From positions 1 through 64,000 of the forward strand of contig CALWBL010000006.1 of NCBI GenBank assembly GCA_944376065.1: 64,000 nt of DNA. Reading direction: 5' to 3'. Each line of letters begins with the position of its first letter. Within the stretch, counting starts at the first letter, position 1. The stretch comes from an uncultured Butyricicoccus sp. (GTDB lineage Bacteria; Bacillota; Clostridia; Oscillospirales; Butyricicoccaceae). Positions 34,387 to 42,658 of this stretch are shown piece after piece. A program made the position numbers and the translations under genes. Under the pieces are notes generated by a model. It worked only from the letters and a program-made list of their open reading frames with translations, did not search any database and was not told the origin of the DNA.

Positions 34387-35382
34387 TTATATATTAGCCT
34401 TGAAACAATCAGGCAAGATTAAATCCTTATTTGGTATTTTATCCCATGAAAATGTTTTTATAAGCTCATTGAGCGAAATATCTTCTGGTTTTTCTATAAG
34501 CCCTGCGGAACAAGCTAAGATTCCAATCAGTTTTTCTGGTTTCATATATTTTCTAATTTTGCTTAAATCTAAATCTTTATCTCTTTTGCTAAGTCGTCTG
34601 CCATCATGTGCAACCAAAAGCGGCATATGATAAAATTTAGGTGGTTTAAACCCCAATTCATTATGCAGCCAAATTTGTCTTGCGGTTGAACCTATAAGGT
34701 CATTTCCTCTTACAACTTCATTTATACCCATAAGCCCGTCATCAACAGTTACTGCAAGCTGATATGCAAATACACCATCAGAGCGTTTTATGATAAAATC
34801 TCCACACTCAATGGTTAAATTTTCTGTATACTTTCCAATACAGCCATCTATAAATGTCATTTTTTTATCTGGAACGGCTAAACGCATAGCGGGCTTACGT
34901 TCTTTTTGCTTTCGCTCATTGTCGGTTAAATTTTTACAAGTTCCAGCGTAAATAATTCTGCCGTCTGACAGATGTGGTGCTGATGCTGCATGAAGTTCTG
35001 AACAGGAACAATAACAAGGATAAACCAATGCTTTATTTTTAAGAAAACGCTCAAAACATTCATAAATTTGTGTCCGTTCGCTTTGATATATGGAATTTAT
35101 AATATCTTTATGAATTTTTAAAAGCTCGGTTTTGATTTGCTCATTTTCGGGAAAAATAAATTTTGGATTATCAAACTTAATACCCAACCAGTCTAAATCA
35201 TCAAAAATTTGTTCAGCATTGCTTCTTGGACAGCGAAGAGTATCTAAATCTTCTATTCTAATTATATAATGCCCACCCTGACTTTTAGCACTTAGATATC
35301 CAAGCATGGCGCAAAGCACATTTCCAAGGTGCATTCTTCCACTTGGCGAAGGTGCAAATCTACCTATGATTTTTAAGCTCAT
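34387..35382 (-). CDS. gluQ: Glutamyl-Q tRNA(Asp) synthetase
   Basis: 331 residues. It is a truncated glutamyl-tRNA synthetase paralogue that attaches glutamate to queuosine in tRNA-Asp. The HIGH-like motif is in GRFAPSPSGRMHLGNVL (residues 7-23), the zinc site CYCSCSELH follows near residue 119, and the KMSKS-like RLSKRDKD is near residue 265. The anticodon-binding domain is missing, which separates it from GltX. The DUF1836 gene is just five bases upstream, so they are one operon. Confidence 0.9.
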   Translation of the reverse strand: MSLKIIGRFAPSPSGRMHLGNVLCAMLGYLSAKSQGGHYIIRIEDLDTLRCPRSNAEQIFDDLDWLGIKFDNPKFIFPENEQIKTELLKIHKDIINSIYQSERTQIYECFERFLKNKALVYPCYCSCSELHAASAPHLSDGRIIYAGTCKNLTDNERKQKERKPAMRLAVPDKKMTFIDGCIGKYTENLTIECGDFIIKRSDGVFAYQLAVTVDDGLMGINEVVRGNDLIGSTARQIWLHNELGFKPPKFYHMPLLVAHDGRRLSKRDKDLDLSKIRKYMKPEKLIGILACSAGLIEKPEDISLNELIKTFSWDKIPNKDLILPDCFKANI

Positions 35383-35387
35383 GTCAT

Positions 35388-35915
35388 TTAACCTTCTAAA
35401 GAGTTGTTTTCATCTATTATACTTTCAGCAAGTCTACGCATATAAGTTGAAACAGCAGAAAGGGCTAAGCATAAACTCAGACGTTTTTCTGGCTCATTCA
35501 AGTCAACATGCATATTTTGTGCAATTTGTTCTGGTATACTTTTCCTCATTCTATCTTTCATTTCTAAATAACTGCTCCAACAACTCTCAAAATTGACATC
35601 ATCACGACCAGTTAACTGCTTTACATCAGAAAGAGCCAACATTTGCTTGAGCTGATAAACACAAAGCATTTGCATAATATGCTGATAAGTATATTTTTTA
35701 CCTTTAACTGGCAAAATCAGCTTTTCTTTAGAATAGTTATTTATCATTGTTTTTGTGAAAAGTTTTTCATCTTCATCACGTTTATTGTCTGAAAGACCAT
35801 CATTTATAAGTGTTAAGACTTGGTCCATATACAAATCAATAGATGGAATTTGATTTGGGGTTAAATCGTTATCTGAAAAAACCTCTCGCATTATTTGCTC
35901 TAATTCTTTCACCAT
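35388..35915 (-). CDS. DUF1836-family protein
   Basis: 175 residues from ATG 35915; AGGAG is six bases upstream, and the longer frame from 35963 has no site. Contains a helical region with KLILPVKGKKYTYQHIMQ at residues ~65-82, resembling the N-terminal MerR-like DNA-binding part described for DUF1836 proteins of Firmicutes, and a C-terminal helical region ending in SLEG. Role unknown; a regulator is a reasonable guess. Stop lies five bases before gluQ. Confidence 0.7.
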   Translation of the reverse strand: MVKELEQIMREVFSDNDLTPNQIPSIDLYMDQVLTLINDGLSDNKRDEDEKLFTKTMINNYSKEKLILPVKGKKYTYQHIMQMLCVYQLKQMLALSDVKQLTGRDDVNFESCWSSYLEMKDRMRKSIPEQIAQNMHVDLNEPEKRLSLCLALSAVSTYMRRLAESIIDENNSLEG

Positions 35916-35970
35916 GTTCACTCCTGTCCATATTATTTTAAGTGATATATAATACTTTTTCAAGTGGTTA

Positions 35971-35998
35971 TTGTATTTTGCAAAAATCGTGTTATAAT
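35971..35998 (+). promoter_or_regulatory. Promoter of the hemolysin III gene
   Basis: TTGTAT (35971-35976), 16 bases, TATAAT (35993-35998), about 40 bases before the start at 36040. Confidence 0.5.
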
Positions 35999-36039
35999 AT
36001 GTGTAACATAGTATTAAAAACTATATGGAGGTGTTTTCT

Positions 36040-36687
36040 ATGCCACATACCTTTCTTCATGCAAGAGAGCCGTTTTCCAGTTACTCTCACTTCATTGGTG
36101 CAGTTTTATCAGGTTTAGGTCTTGCAAGTATGATTTTGAAAATGATTTTGCAAGGCTCGGATATATTGACATTTATTTCGGTTTGCCTATTTTGTATTTC
36201 ACTTATTGCATTATATTCTGCAAGCAGTATATATCATTTCTCTTTGAGGGGTGAAAATGTAATAAAACTGCTAAAAAAACTAGACCATAGTATGATTTAT
36301 GTGCTTATTGCTGGAAGTTATACCCCAATCGTATTAAGATTTATGGAAAGACCAAAGGCTTTTTATTTTCTTGGTGTTATATGGGCAATAGCACTTGCTG
36401 GAATTGCAATAAAACTTTTATGGATTGATGCTCCCCGTTTTTTAGGAACAATTTTATATCTGCTTTTAGGTTGGGCGATAGTGACTGATTTTGGCATTGT
36501 GCTGTCAATGCCCATTAAAGCCATATGGCTGCTTGCTATTGGCGGAATTTGCTACACAATCGGTGGAATCATATATATTATTAAAAAACCTAACTTTGGA
36601 AAACTTGGTTTTCATGAGTTATTTCATTTATTTGTTCTTGCTGGTAGCCTATCCCATTATTTTATGGTGTTTTTCTTTGTAATATAA
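36040..36687 (+). CDS. Hemolysin III / PAQR-family membrane protein
   Basis: 215 residues from ATG 36040; GGAGG lies eight bases upstream, and ATG 36025 overlaps it. Seven predicted membrane helices. The N-terminal REPFSSYSHFIGAVLSG, SASSIYHFS near residue 65, KLDHSMIYVLIAGSYTP with the conserved Asp-His, and HELFHLFVLAGSLSHYF at the end carry the metal-binding His/Asp set of the PAQR/HlyIII family. The hemolysin name is historical; bacterial members may be ceramidase-like or lipid-homeostasis hydrolases. It is monocistronic, with a terminator. Confidence 0.88.
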   Translation: MPHTFLHAREPFSSYSHFIGAVLSGLGLASMILKMILQGSDILTFISVCLFCISLIALYSASSIYHFSLRGENVIKLLKKLDHSMIYVLIAGSYTPIVLRFMERPKAFYFLGVIWAIALAGIAIKLLWIDAPRFLGTILYLLLGWAIVTDFGIVLSMPIKAIWLLAIGGICYTIGGIIYIIKKPNFGKLGFHELFHLFVLAGSLSHYFMVFFFVI

Positions 36688-36689
36688 CA

Positions 36690-36715
36690 AAAAGCTCGCT
36701 AATTAGCGAGCTTTT
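36690..36715. terminator. Bidirectional terminator, hemolysin III versus hydrogenase
   Basis: Perfect 11-bp stem AAAAGCTCGCT / AGCGAGCTTTT with loop AATT. Confidence 0.85.
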
Positions 36716-36722
36716 AATTTTT

Positions 36723-38165
36723 TTACATATCCACTTTATAATTTTTAATTGCGTCTGCAACGCCTTCCTTATCGCTCTTTTTGCCGTATTGGTCAACCTT
36801 TACCTTGCTCTTTAGTTCGTGCACCAGACTGCCTGCACCGCTCACGCAACCACCAACACAAGCCATGCCTTCGATAAAGTTTTTGTCCAATTTACCTGCT
36901 TTGGCCTTTAAAAGTGCCATTTTACATTCTTCAATACCGCTGCAAACTTCAGCCTTAACTTCAAATGGAAGCTCTCTCTCTTTTGCAACCTGAAGAACAG
37001 CCTCTGTAAGACCGCCAGAACGACCAAACACACGACCAAAATAAGATGCGTCATTTACAGATGTTTCGTCCATTGCAGTAAGGTCAATCTCCTTAGCGTC
37101 AATCATTGCCTGAAATTCTTCAAAAGTAATTACACAGTCTATCCACATATCCACAGTTGGCTTGAATTTTTCTTCCTTTTTAGCTGTGCAAGGGCCAATG
37201 AAAATTGTCTTAATCGGGGTTTCAGAATTTTCCTTAATAAAACGACCAATTTCAGCCATTGGGGAAAGGTTGTGTGAAATATGCTCTGCCATAGCTGGAA
37301 CATGCTTTTGAATATAAGACACAAATGCAGGGCAACAAGAAGAGGTTAAAAAGCCCTTCTCTGCAAGCTCCTGAGCCTCCTTATCTGCAACCATATCCGC
37401 ACCCATAGCTGCCTCTACTACATAATCAAAACCAAGTCTCCGAATACCAGTAGCAACCTGAGCCAATGAACAGTTATCAAACTGTGCAGCGATTGCAGGA
37501 GCTATAATTGCAGCAACCTTGTAATTTTGCTCACCAAATGCGTCTTTTGCATTTTTGATTATATTTATAGCATCAACCATAAATGATTTATCTTCAATAG
37601 CACCAAATGGGCAAGCGGACGCACAAGCACCACAAGAAATACATTTATCTGGGTTGATTTCAGCCTTTTTTTCTTCATTCATAGATATAGCATTGATTTT
37701 ACAGCTGCGCTCACAAGGGCGAACATGCTCAACAATCGCACCATAAGGGCAAACCCTTGCACAGCGACCACATTCGATACATGTATCAAGGTCGATTTCA
37801 GCCTTGCCCTTGGTGTTCTTTTTTATAGCATCTTTAGGGCAATTTTTAATACAACGCTGAGAGATGCATCCACGGCATGACTCTGACACAGTATAGCGTT
37901 CAACTGGACATTCATCACATGCAATTTGAATAACCTCAATAATGTTAGGGTTGCGACGGTCACCACCCATAGCTAAACGAACACGCTCTTGTGCTATTGC
38001 ACGTTCCTTATAGATGCAGCAACGCATAGTAGCCTTCGGGCCTGGAGATATAATCTGCGGAATTTCATAGTATGAATCCATTAGATTGCCCTCATAAGCA
38101 CGAATTGCAACTTCTTTCAAAACTCTGTACTTGAGCAGTTGAACATCTGTTTCAAAATTTCTCAT
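36723..38165 (-). CDS. Monomeric [FeFe]-hydrogenase, group B type
   Basis: 480 residues. N-terminal part to ~200 holds several CxxCxxCxxxC ferredoxin motifs, including CIECGRCARVCPYG and CISCGACASACPFG, plus extra cysteines CDECPVERYTVSESCRGC. The H-cluster motifs follow: TSSCCPAFVSY (P1), GPCTAKKEE (P2), and EGMACVGGCVSG (P3). Unlike bidirectional group A enzymes it has the ferredoxin-rich N-terminus of group B, found mainly in gut Clostridia. It probably reduces protons with ferredoxin electrons, or acts as a sensor; the direction is not visible. Maturation genes hydEFG are not in the window. Confidence 0.88.
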   Translation of the reverse strand: MRNFETDVQLLKYRVLKEVAIRAYEGNLMDSYYEIPQIISPGPKATMRCCIYKERAIAQERVRLAMGGDRRNPNIIEVIQIACDECPVERYTVSESCRGCISQRCIKNCPKDAIKKNTKGKAEIDLDTCIECGRCARVCPYGAIVEHVRPCERSCKINAISMNEEKKAEINPDKCISCGACASACPFGAIEDKSFMVDAINIIKNAKDAFGEQNYKVAAIIAPAIAAQFDNCSLAQVATGIRRLGFDYVVEAAMGADMVADKEAQELAEKGFLTSSCCPAFVSYIQKHVPAMAEHISHNLSPMAEIGRFIKENSETPIKTIFIGPCTAKKEEKFKPTVDMWIDCVITFEEFQAMIDAKEIDLTAMDETSVNDASYFGRVFGRSGGLTEAVLQVAKERELPFEVKAEVCSGIEECKMALLKAKAGKLDKNFIEGMACVGGCVSGAGSLVHELKSKVKVDQYGKKSDKEGVADAIKNYKVDM

Positions 38166-38275
38166 ATTTAGACTTCTCCAATCTCTCTTATTAGCTTTTC
38201 TAATTTGAGTACATATTGTAAGCTATATAATATAAATCCGATTATTTTTGGATTTAATTTCAATCATCTAATCTT

Positions 38276-38833
38276 TTATGCCTTGTTTTTATACATTTCC
38301 ACGCCCTGCTTATAAAGGTTTCCACCTTCGCAGTCCATAGAAACAATAGCAGTAAATCCTTCAACTGTAAGACGCTTTACTGATTCACAACCGAGTTCTT
38401 CATAGGCTATAACCTCAACGTCTTTAATAGAGTCAGCTTTCACTGCACCGGCTCCACCTATTGCAACCATATATACACCGCCGTTACGTTTCATAGCGTC
38501 TACAACTGGCTGAGTTCTTACGCCCTTGCCTATCATACAGCAAAGACCAGCATCGAGCAACTTTGGTGAATAAGGGTCCATTCTGCCCGAAGTTGTTGGA
38601 CCGACAGAACCTATAACCTGACCTGGCTTTGCTGGTGTTGGACCTGCATAATAAATTGCTGCACCATTTAGGTCAAAAGGCAAATCCTCACCCTTTTCCA
38701 TAGCCTCGGTGATACGTTTATGTGCGGCATCTCGTGCGGTATATAATGTACCAGTTAGTGTAACTGTATCACCTGCTCTTAACTTTGGGGCAATTTGTTT
38801 TAGTTCATCTGTTCTTATGTCATAATGTGCCAT
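38276..38833 (-). CDS. Fumarate hydratase class I / L(+)-tartrate dehydratase beta subunit
   Basis: 185 residues from ATG 38833; GGAGG is six bases upstream, and the longer frame overlaps the previous gene. Motifs GDTVTLTGTLYTARDAAHKR, YYAGPTPA, GSVGPTTSGRMDPY, IGKG, and VAIGGAGAV match the Fe-S hydro-lyase beta domain, the swivel domain that completes the class I fumarase site. The alpha subunit that carries the 4Fe-4S cluster is not adjacent; the upstream neighbour is a DivIVA-like gene. The alpha gene must be elsewhere, or this is an orphan. Confidence 0.88.
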   Translation of the reverse strand: MAHYDIRTDELKQIAPKLRAGDTVTLTGTLYTARDAAHKRITEAMEKGEDLPFDLNGAAIYYAGPTPAKPGQVIGSVGPTTSGRMDPYSPKLLDAGLCCMIGKGVRTQPVVDAMKRNGGVYMVAIGGAGAVKADSIKDVEVIAYEELGCESVKRLTVEGFTAIVSMDCEGGNLYKQGVEMYKNKA

Positions 38834-38834
38834 A

Positions 38835-39602
38835 TCATACCTCCGCTTTTCTAATATTGCTAAGCATATCATTTAAAGCATGGTTTTTATTATTTTCCTG
38901 CTTTGGTTCATCGAGCTGATTTATTATTTCATCTGTGCGTCGTTTTATATCTTCCATAGCTGATTGTGTTTTTCTCAGGGTTTGACAATATTCATGACGA
39001 GTTTTTTCCATTTGGGATTTTATGCTCTCTGCCTTTTGCTCTGCCTCATAAACAATATGCTGTGCTTTCTTTTGTGCTTTTTGCTCAATCTCCTCAGCTC
39101 TTTTGTGTGCATTAAGCTCGATATCTGCAATATACGCACGGTCTTTATCGAACTGTCGTGCTTTTTGTTCAAGTTCATTTACCCTATTAGATAGTGTATT
39201 TTTCTGATTTTCAAGCTCCTGATATTTACCTTTAAATTCCTTAAATTTATCGAGCATTTCATTATATAGTTTGTTTTGCTCGACTGTTTCTTTATCAGCT
39301 AGCTTTACAAGGTTATCTCTATCAAATATTTCTGCTTTTAATTCATCTATTTTGGCTGTCATCTTTGAAATACGCTCTAAAAGCTCTGCATTTTTTTGTG
39401 TGAGCTTTGTGTTTTCCTCACGCAAACTTTCGGTTTGTTCTTTTTGCTGTTCGAGCCGCTCAGTAAGGTCATCATTTATTTTATTTAATTCATCAATTTG
39501 CTTTGCATTGTCTTGTGCTTGCTTTGTTATGTAACCTAACACATCATCACGTTGAAATCCACCAACAAGAGCAGTTCTAAAACCCATATCTGCGTCGTTC
39601 AT
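38835..39602 (-). CDS. DivIVA-like coiled-coil protein
   Basis: 255 residues. N-terminal FRTALVGGFQRDDVLGYI resembles the lipid-binding start of DivIVA/GpsB proteins (a G-F-x(5)-V-x-x-Y core). Residues ~30-235 are almost uninterrupted coiled coil rich in Glu, Lys and Gln. No membrane segment. Such proteins mark curved membranes at poles or septum. The stop precedes the fumarase-beta gene start by one base, giving tight coupling to an unrelated enzyme gene, probably incidental. GGAAGGTGG lies near ATG 39602. Confidence 0.75.
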   Translation of the reverse strand: MNDADMGFRTALVGGFQRDDVLGYITKQAQDNAKQIDELNKINDDLTERLEQQKEQTESLREENTKLTQKNAELLERISKMTAKIDELKAEIFDRDNLVKLADKETVEQNKLYNEMLDKFKEFKGKYQELENQKNTLSNRVNELEQKARQFDKDRAYIADIELNAHKRAEEIEQKAQKKAQHIVYEAEQKAESIKSQMEKTRHEYCQTLRKTQSAMEDIKRRTDEIINQLDEPKQENNKNHALNDMLSNIRKAEV

Positions 39603-39781
39603 GTGAAAGCCACCTTCCCAAATGTTTGTTTATTTTCTGTCAAACCTATTATAACAATGCTATGACAAAAACACAATAGATAACAATAGATAAAAGTGTT
39701 AAATTACATTGCATTTCTTGTGCATACGTGCTATATTTAAAATTAAATGTAATATAACCGTAAATGAAGGGGAGATACCAA

Positions 39782-40984
39782 ATGTTAAGCGTAAATGACT
39801 TCCAAGCAGCAGAAAAAAGACTGAGCAGCGTGATTCATACAATCGAGCTGTCGTCTTCCAAGACATTTTCTGAAATGACTGGTGCAGAAGTTTATTTAAA
39901 ATATGAAAACCAGCAAAAAACAGGCTCTTTTAAGGTTCGTGGTGCATATAACAAAATTATGAAACGTTATGAAGAAGGCGGGCTGACAGCGGTTGTTGCA
40001 TCATCTGCTGGCAACCATGCACAAGGCGTTGCATTTGCTGCATCAAGAATCGGCGTTCCTGCCACTATTGTTATGCCACGCTCCACACCAATCGCAAAAG
40101 TATCTGCAACCGAAGGATATGGTGCTAAAGTAGTTCTTCATGGTGCAATTTATGATGAGGCTTATGCAAAGGCTTGCGAAATTGTCGAAAAAGAGGGAGC
40201 AGAGTTTATTCATCCATTTGATGATGAAGATGTAATGGCTGGTCAAGGCACTATTGCTCTGGAAATACTTTCTGATTTGCCTACTGTTGATATGATTTTT
40301 GTTCCTGCTGGTGGTGGCGGACTTATCTCTGGTATTTCAGCTTGCATAAAACAGATTAACCCTAGAATCCAAATTATTGGTGTACAAGCTCAGGGGGCAA
40401 ACTCCATTGTGACCTCGTTCCATAAGGACAAAATAACTCCTGCCGCTTCTGTTCACACCATAGCAGACGGCATCGCAGTTAAGACACCAGGCACAAAAAC
40501 TATGGAATATATCAATCAATATGTTGATAAGTTTGTTACTGTAACAGATTCTGAAATTTCTTCTGCTATTTTGCTGCTTCTTGAGCGTTGCAAGCAAGTT
40601 GTTGAACCATCTGGTGCAGCAGCTCTTGCAGCAGTGCTAAACCACAAAATTGACATTAAGGGCAAAAAAGTATGTTGTGTGCTTTCTGGTGGTAATATTG
40701 ACGTGTCATTTATACATAAAGTTGTAGAGCGTGGTCTTATCACTCGCGGCAGACATATGAAGTTTTCTACTATTATGCCTGATGCCCCTGGTTCTCTTGA
40801 AAGATTTGCACATATTGTGGCAGAGCAAAATGCAAATGTAATTCTATTTAATCACGACCGTGTACAAGCTGACCTTGATATCGGCGATGCTATTATTCAT
40901 GTTGTATGTGAAGTTGGCGGAACAGAACATGGAAAACGACTTCTTGACAAACTTCGCAAAGAAGGCTATACAATTCTCCCATAA
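39782..40984 (+). CDS. ilvA: Threonine ammonia-lyase
   Basis: 400 residues from ATG 39782; AAGGGGAG is six bases upstream. PLP enzyme turning threonine into 2-oxobutanoate. The PLP Lys is in YENQQKTGSFKVRGAYN near residue 52; SSAGNHAQGVAFAA, FVPAGGGGLISGI and CVLSGGNIDVSFI are the other family blocks. A single C-terminal ACT domain (~325-400) matches the short, TdcB-like or single-ACT form rather than long biosynthetic IlvA. It is monocistronic, with a terminator 9 bases after the stop. Confidence 0.93.
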   Translation: MLSVNDFQAAEKRLSSVIHTIELSSSKTFSEMTGAEVYLKYENQQKTGSFKVRGAYNKIMKRYEEGGLTAVVASSAGNHAQGVAFAASRIGVPATIVMPRSTPIAKVSATEGYGAKVVLHGAIYDEAYAKACEIVEKEGAEFIHPFDDEDVMAGQGTIALEILSDLPTVDMIFVPAGGGGLISGISACIKQINPRIQIIGVQAQGANSIVTSFHKDKITPAASVHTIADGIAVKTPGTKTMEYINQYVDKFVTVTDSEISSAILLLLERCKQVVEPSGAAALAAVLNHKIDIKGKKVCCVLSGGNIDVSFIHKVVERGLITRGRHMKFSTIMPDAPGSLERFAHIVAEQNANVILFNHDRVQADLDIGDAIIHVVCEVGGTEHGKRLLDKLRKEGYTILP

Positions 40985-40992
40985 AAACACTT

Positions 40993-41021
40993 AGGCAAGC
41001 CGAGCTTTTCGGCTTGCCTTT
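40993..41021 (+). terminator. Terminator after ilvA
   Basis: Perfect 11-bp stem AGGCAAGCCGA / TCGGCTTGCCT with a 5-base loop and following T/A tail. Confidence 0.75.
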
Positions 41022-41053
41022 AATAATAAACCTATACTTTATAATCTATATAC

Positions 41054-41082
41054 TTGACGCTATATAAAAAGATTGATATAAT
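41054..41082 (+). promoter_or_regulatory. Near-consensus promoter of the CoA-transferase gene
   Basis: TTGACG (41054-41059), exactly 17 bases, TATAAT (41077-41082). It predicts a start at about 41090, which excludes upstream starts and supports ATG 41129. Confidence 0.75.
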
Positions 41083-41128
41083 ATTAACAAATAGGCTTTT
41101 GTCTAAAATTCGAGGAGGTTGTTTAATC

Positions 41129-42469
41129 ATGGATTATAAAGCACTTTACAGCCAAAAACTTACAACTGCTGACAAAGCAGTCGAATGTGTTAAAGATGGC
41201 GATTGGGTCGATTTCGGCTGGTGTGTGAGCACACCTGATGCTTTGGACACTGCGATGGCAAAGCGTCTGCCTGAAATGAAGGATGTAAATTTCAGAGGCG
41301 GTATTCTGCTACAAGTTCCAGAAATTTATAAAATTGAAAACCCAGCAGAACACATGACTTGGAATTCTTGGCATATGTCTGGTATTGAGCGTAAGTTTAT
41401 TGCAACTGGTGCTGGCTTTTATGGTGCTATCCGTTATTCCGAGCTGCCACGCTACTATCGTGAAAATATCGGTCATGTAAATGTAGCTATGATGCAAGTA
41501 GCTCCTATGGACAACCATGGTTACTTTAGCTTTGGTCCACAAGCATCTCATTTGCGTGCTGCGTGTGATGTAGCAGATATTATCATTGTTGAGGTTAACC
41601 AGAATATGCCTCGTTGTCTTGGCGGCATGGAGGATTGTATCCATATTTCTGAGGTTGATATGATTGTTGAAGGCAACAATCCAGCCATGCGTGAACTTGG
41701 CTCTGCAGCCGCAACCGATGTTGATAAGAAAGTTGCTGAACTTATCGTTGAAGAAATTCCAAATGGTGCTTGTTTACAGCTTGGTATAGGCGGTATGCCT
41801 AATGCCGTTGGTTCTCTTATTGCAGAATCCGACCTTAAAGACCTTGGTGTACATACCGAAATGTATGTTGATGCATTTGTTGATATAACAATGGCTGGTA
41901 AGATTAACGGCTCAAGAAAAACCATTGACCGTGGCAGACAGGCTTTTGCTTTCGCTGCTGGTACTCAAAAGCTATATGACTTCCTAAATGATAACCCACA
42001 GTGTGCATCCATGCCAGTGGATTACACAAATGATGTGCGTGTTATCTCTCAAATTGATAATTTTATATCCATTAACAATGCTGTAGATATTGACCTGTTT
42101 GGTCAGGTAAACTCTGAGTCTGCTGGTCTTAAACAAATTTCTGGAGCTGGCGGACAGCTTGATTTTGTAATGGGTGCATACCTTTCCAAGGGTGGTAAGA
42201 GCTTTATCTGTCTGTCATCTACCTTTAAGCAGAAAGATGGCTCTGTTGCATCTCGTATTCGTCCAACACTTACTGAAGGTTCTATTGTAACAGATACCCG
42301 TGCAAATACTCACTTTGTTGTTACTGAATATGGTAAAGTTTGCCTCAAGGGCCTAAGCTCTTGGCAGCGTGCAGAAGCTCTTATTTCTATCGCTCACCCT
42401 GATTTCCGTGAGCAACTTATTGCTGATGCTCAAAAGATGAATATTTGGAAACGCTCTAACAAACGATAA
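41129..42469 (+). CDS. but: Butyryl-CoA:acetate CoA-transferase (or 4-hydroxybutyrate CoA-transferase)
   Basis: 446 residues from ATG 41129 with GAGGAGG 10 bases upstream. Acetyl-CoA hydrolase/transferase family. Motifs: [61 protein letters not shown] and [17 protein letters not shown], the last bearing the catalytic Glu that forms the glutamyl-CoA intermediate. Length and block set fit the But enzymes of gut butyrate producers, which finish butyrate synthesis by exchanging CoA with acetate. The closely related 4-hydroxybutyrate transferase cannot be excluded by eye. The bcd-etfBA operon 13 kb downstream supports the butyrate role. Confidence 0.8.
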   Translation: MDYKALYSQKLTTADKAVECVKDGDWVDFGWCVSTPDALDTAMAKRLPEMKDVNFRGGILLQVPEIYKIENPAEHMTWNSWHMSGIERKFIATGAGFYGAIRYSELPRYYRENIGHVNVAMMQVAPMDNHGYFSFGPQASHLRAACDVADIIIVEVNQNMPRCLGGMEDCIHISEVDMIVEGNNPAMRELGSAAATDVDKKVAELIVEEIPNGACLQLGIGGMPNAVGSLIAESDLKDLGVHTEMYVDAFVDITMAGKINGSRKTIDRGRQAFAFAAGTQKLYDFLNDNPQCASMPVDYTNDVRVISQIDNFISINNAVDIDLFGQVNSESAGLKQISGAGGQLDFVMGAYLSKGGKSFICLSSTFKQKDGSVASRIRPTLTEGSIVTDTRANTHFVVTEYGKVCLKGLSSWQRAEALISIAHPDFREQLIADAQKMNIWKRSNKR

Positions 42470-42483
42470 ACTTTGTTTTCTAT

Positions 42484-42517
42484 CCCCTATCCATATAACT
42501 TATGGTGGGGGATTTTT
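42484..42517 (+). terminator. Terminator after the CoA-transferase gene
   Basis: Imperfect stem CCCCTATCCATA / TATGGTGGGG followed by ATTTTT. Confidence 0.6.
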
Positions 42518-42658
42518 AATTTAAGTATTTATATACGCACAAGTGTTCGTTTTTTCGTCATTTCTCTATGGAAATCCTATAATATTTGTGGTATGCTTAT
42601 TATGCAATATTATTAAATATTGATTTTTTATTTTTTGCCACCAGATGAGGTGATTTTT

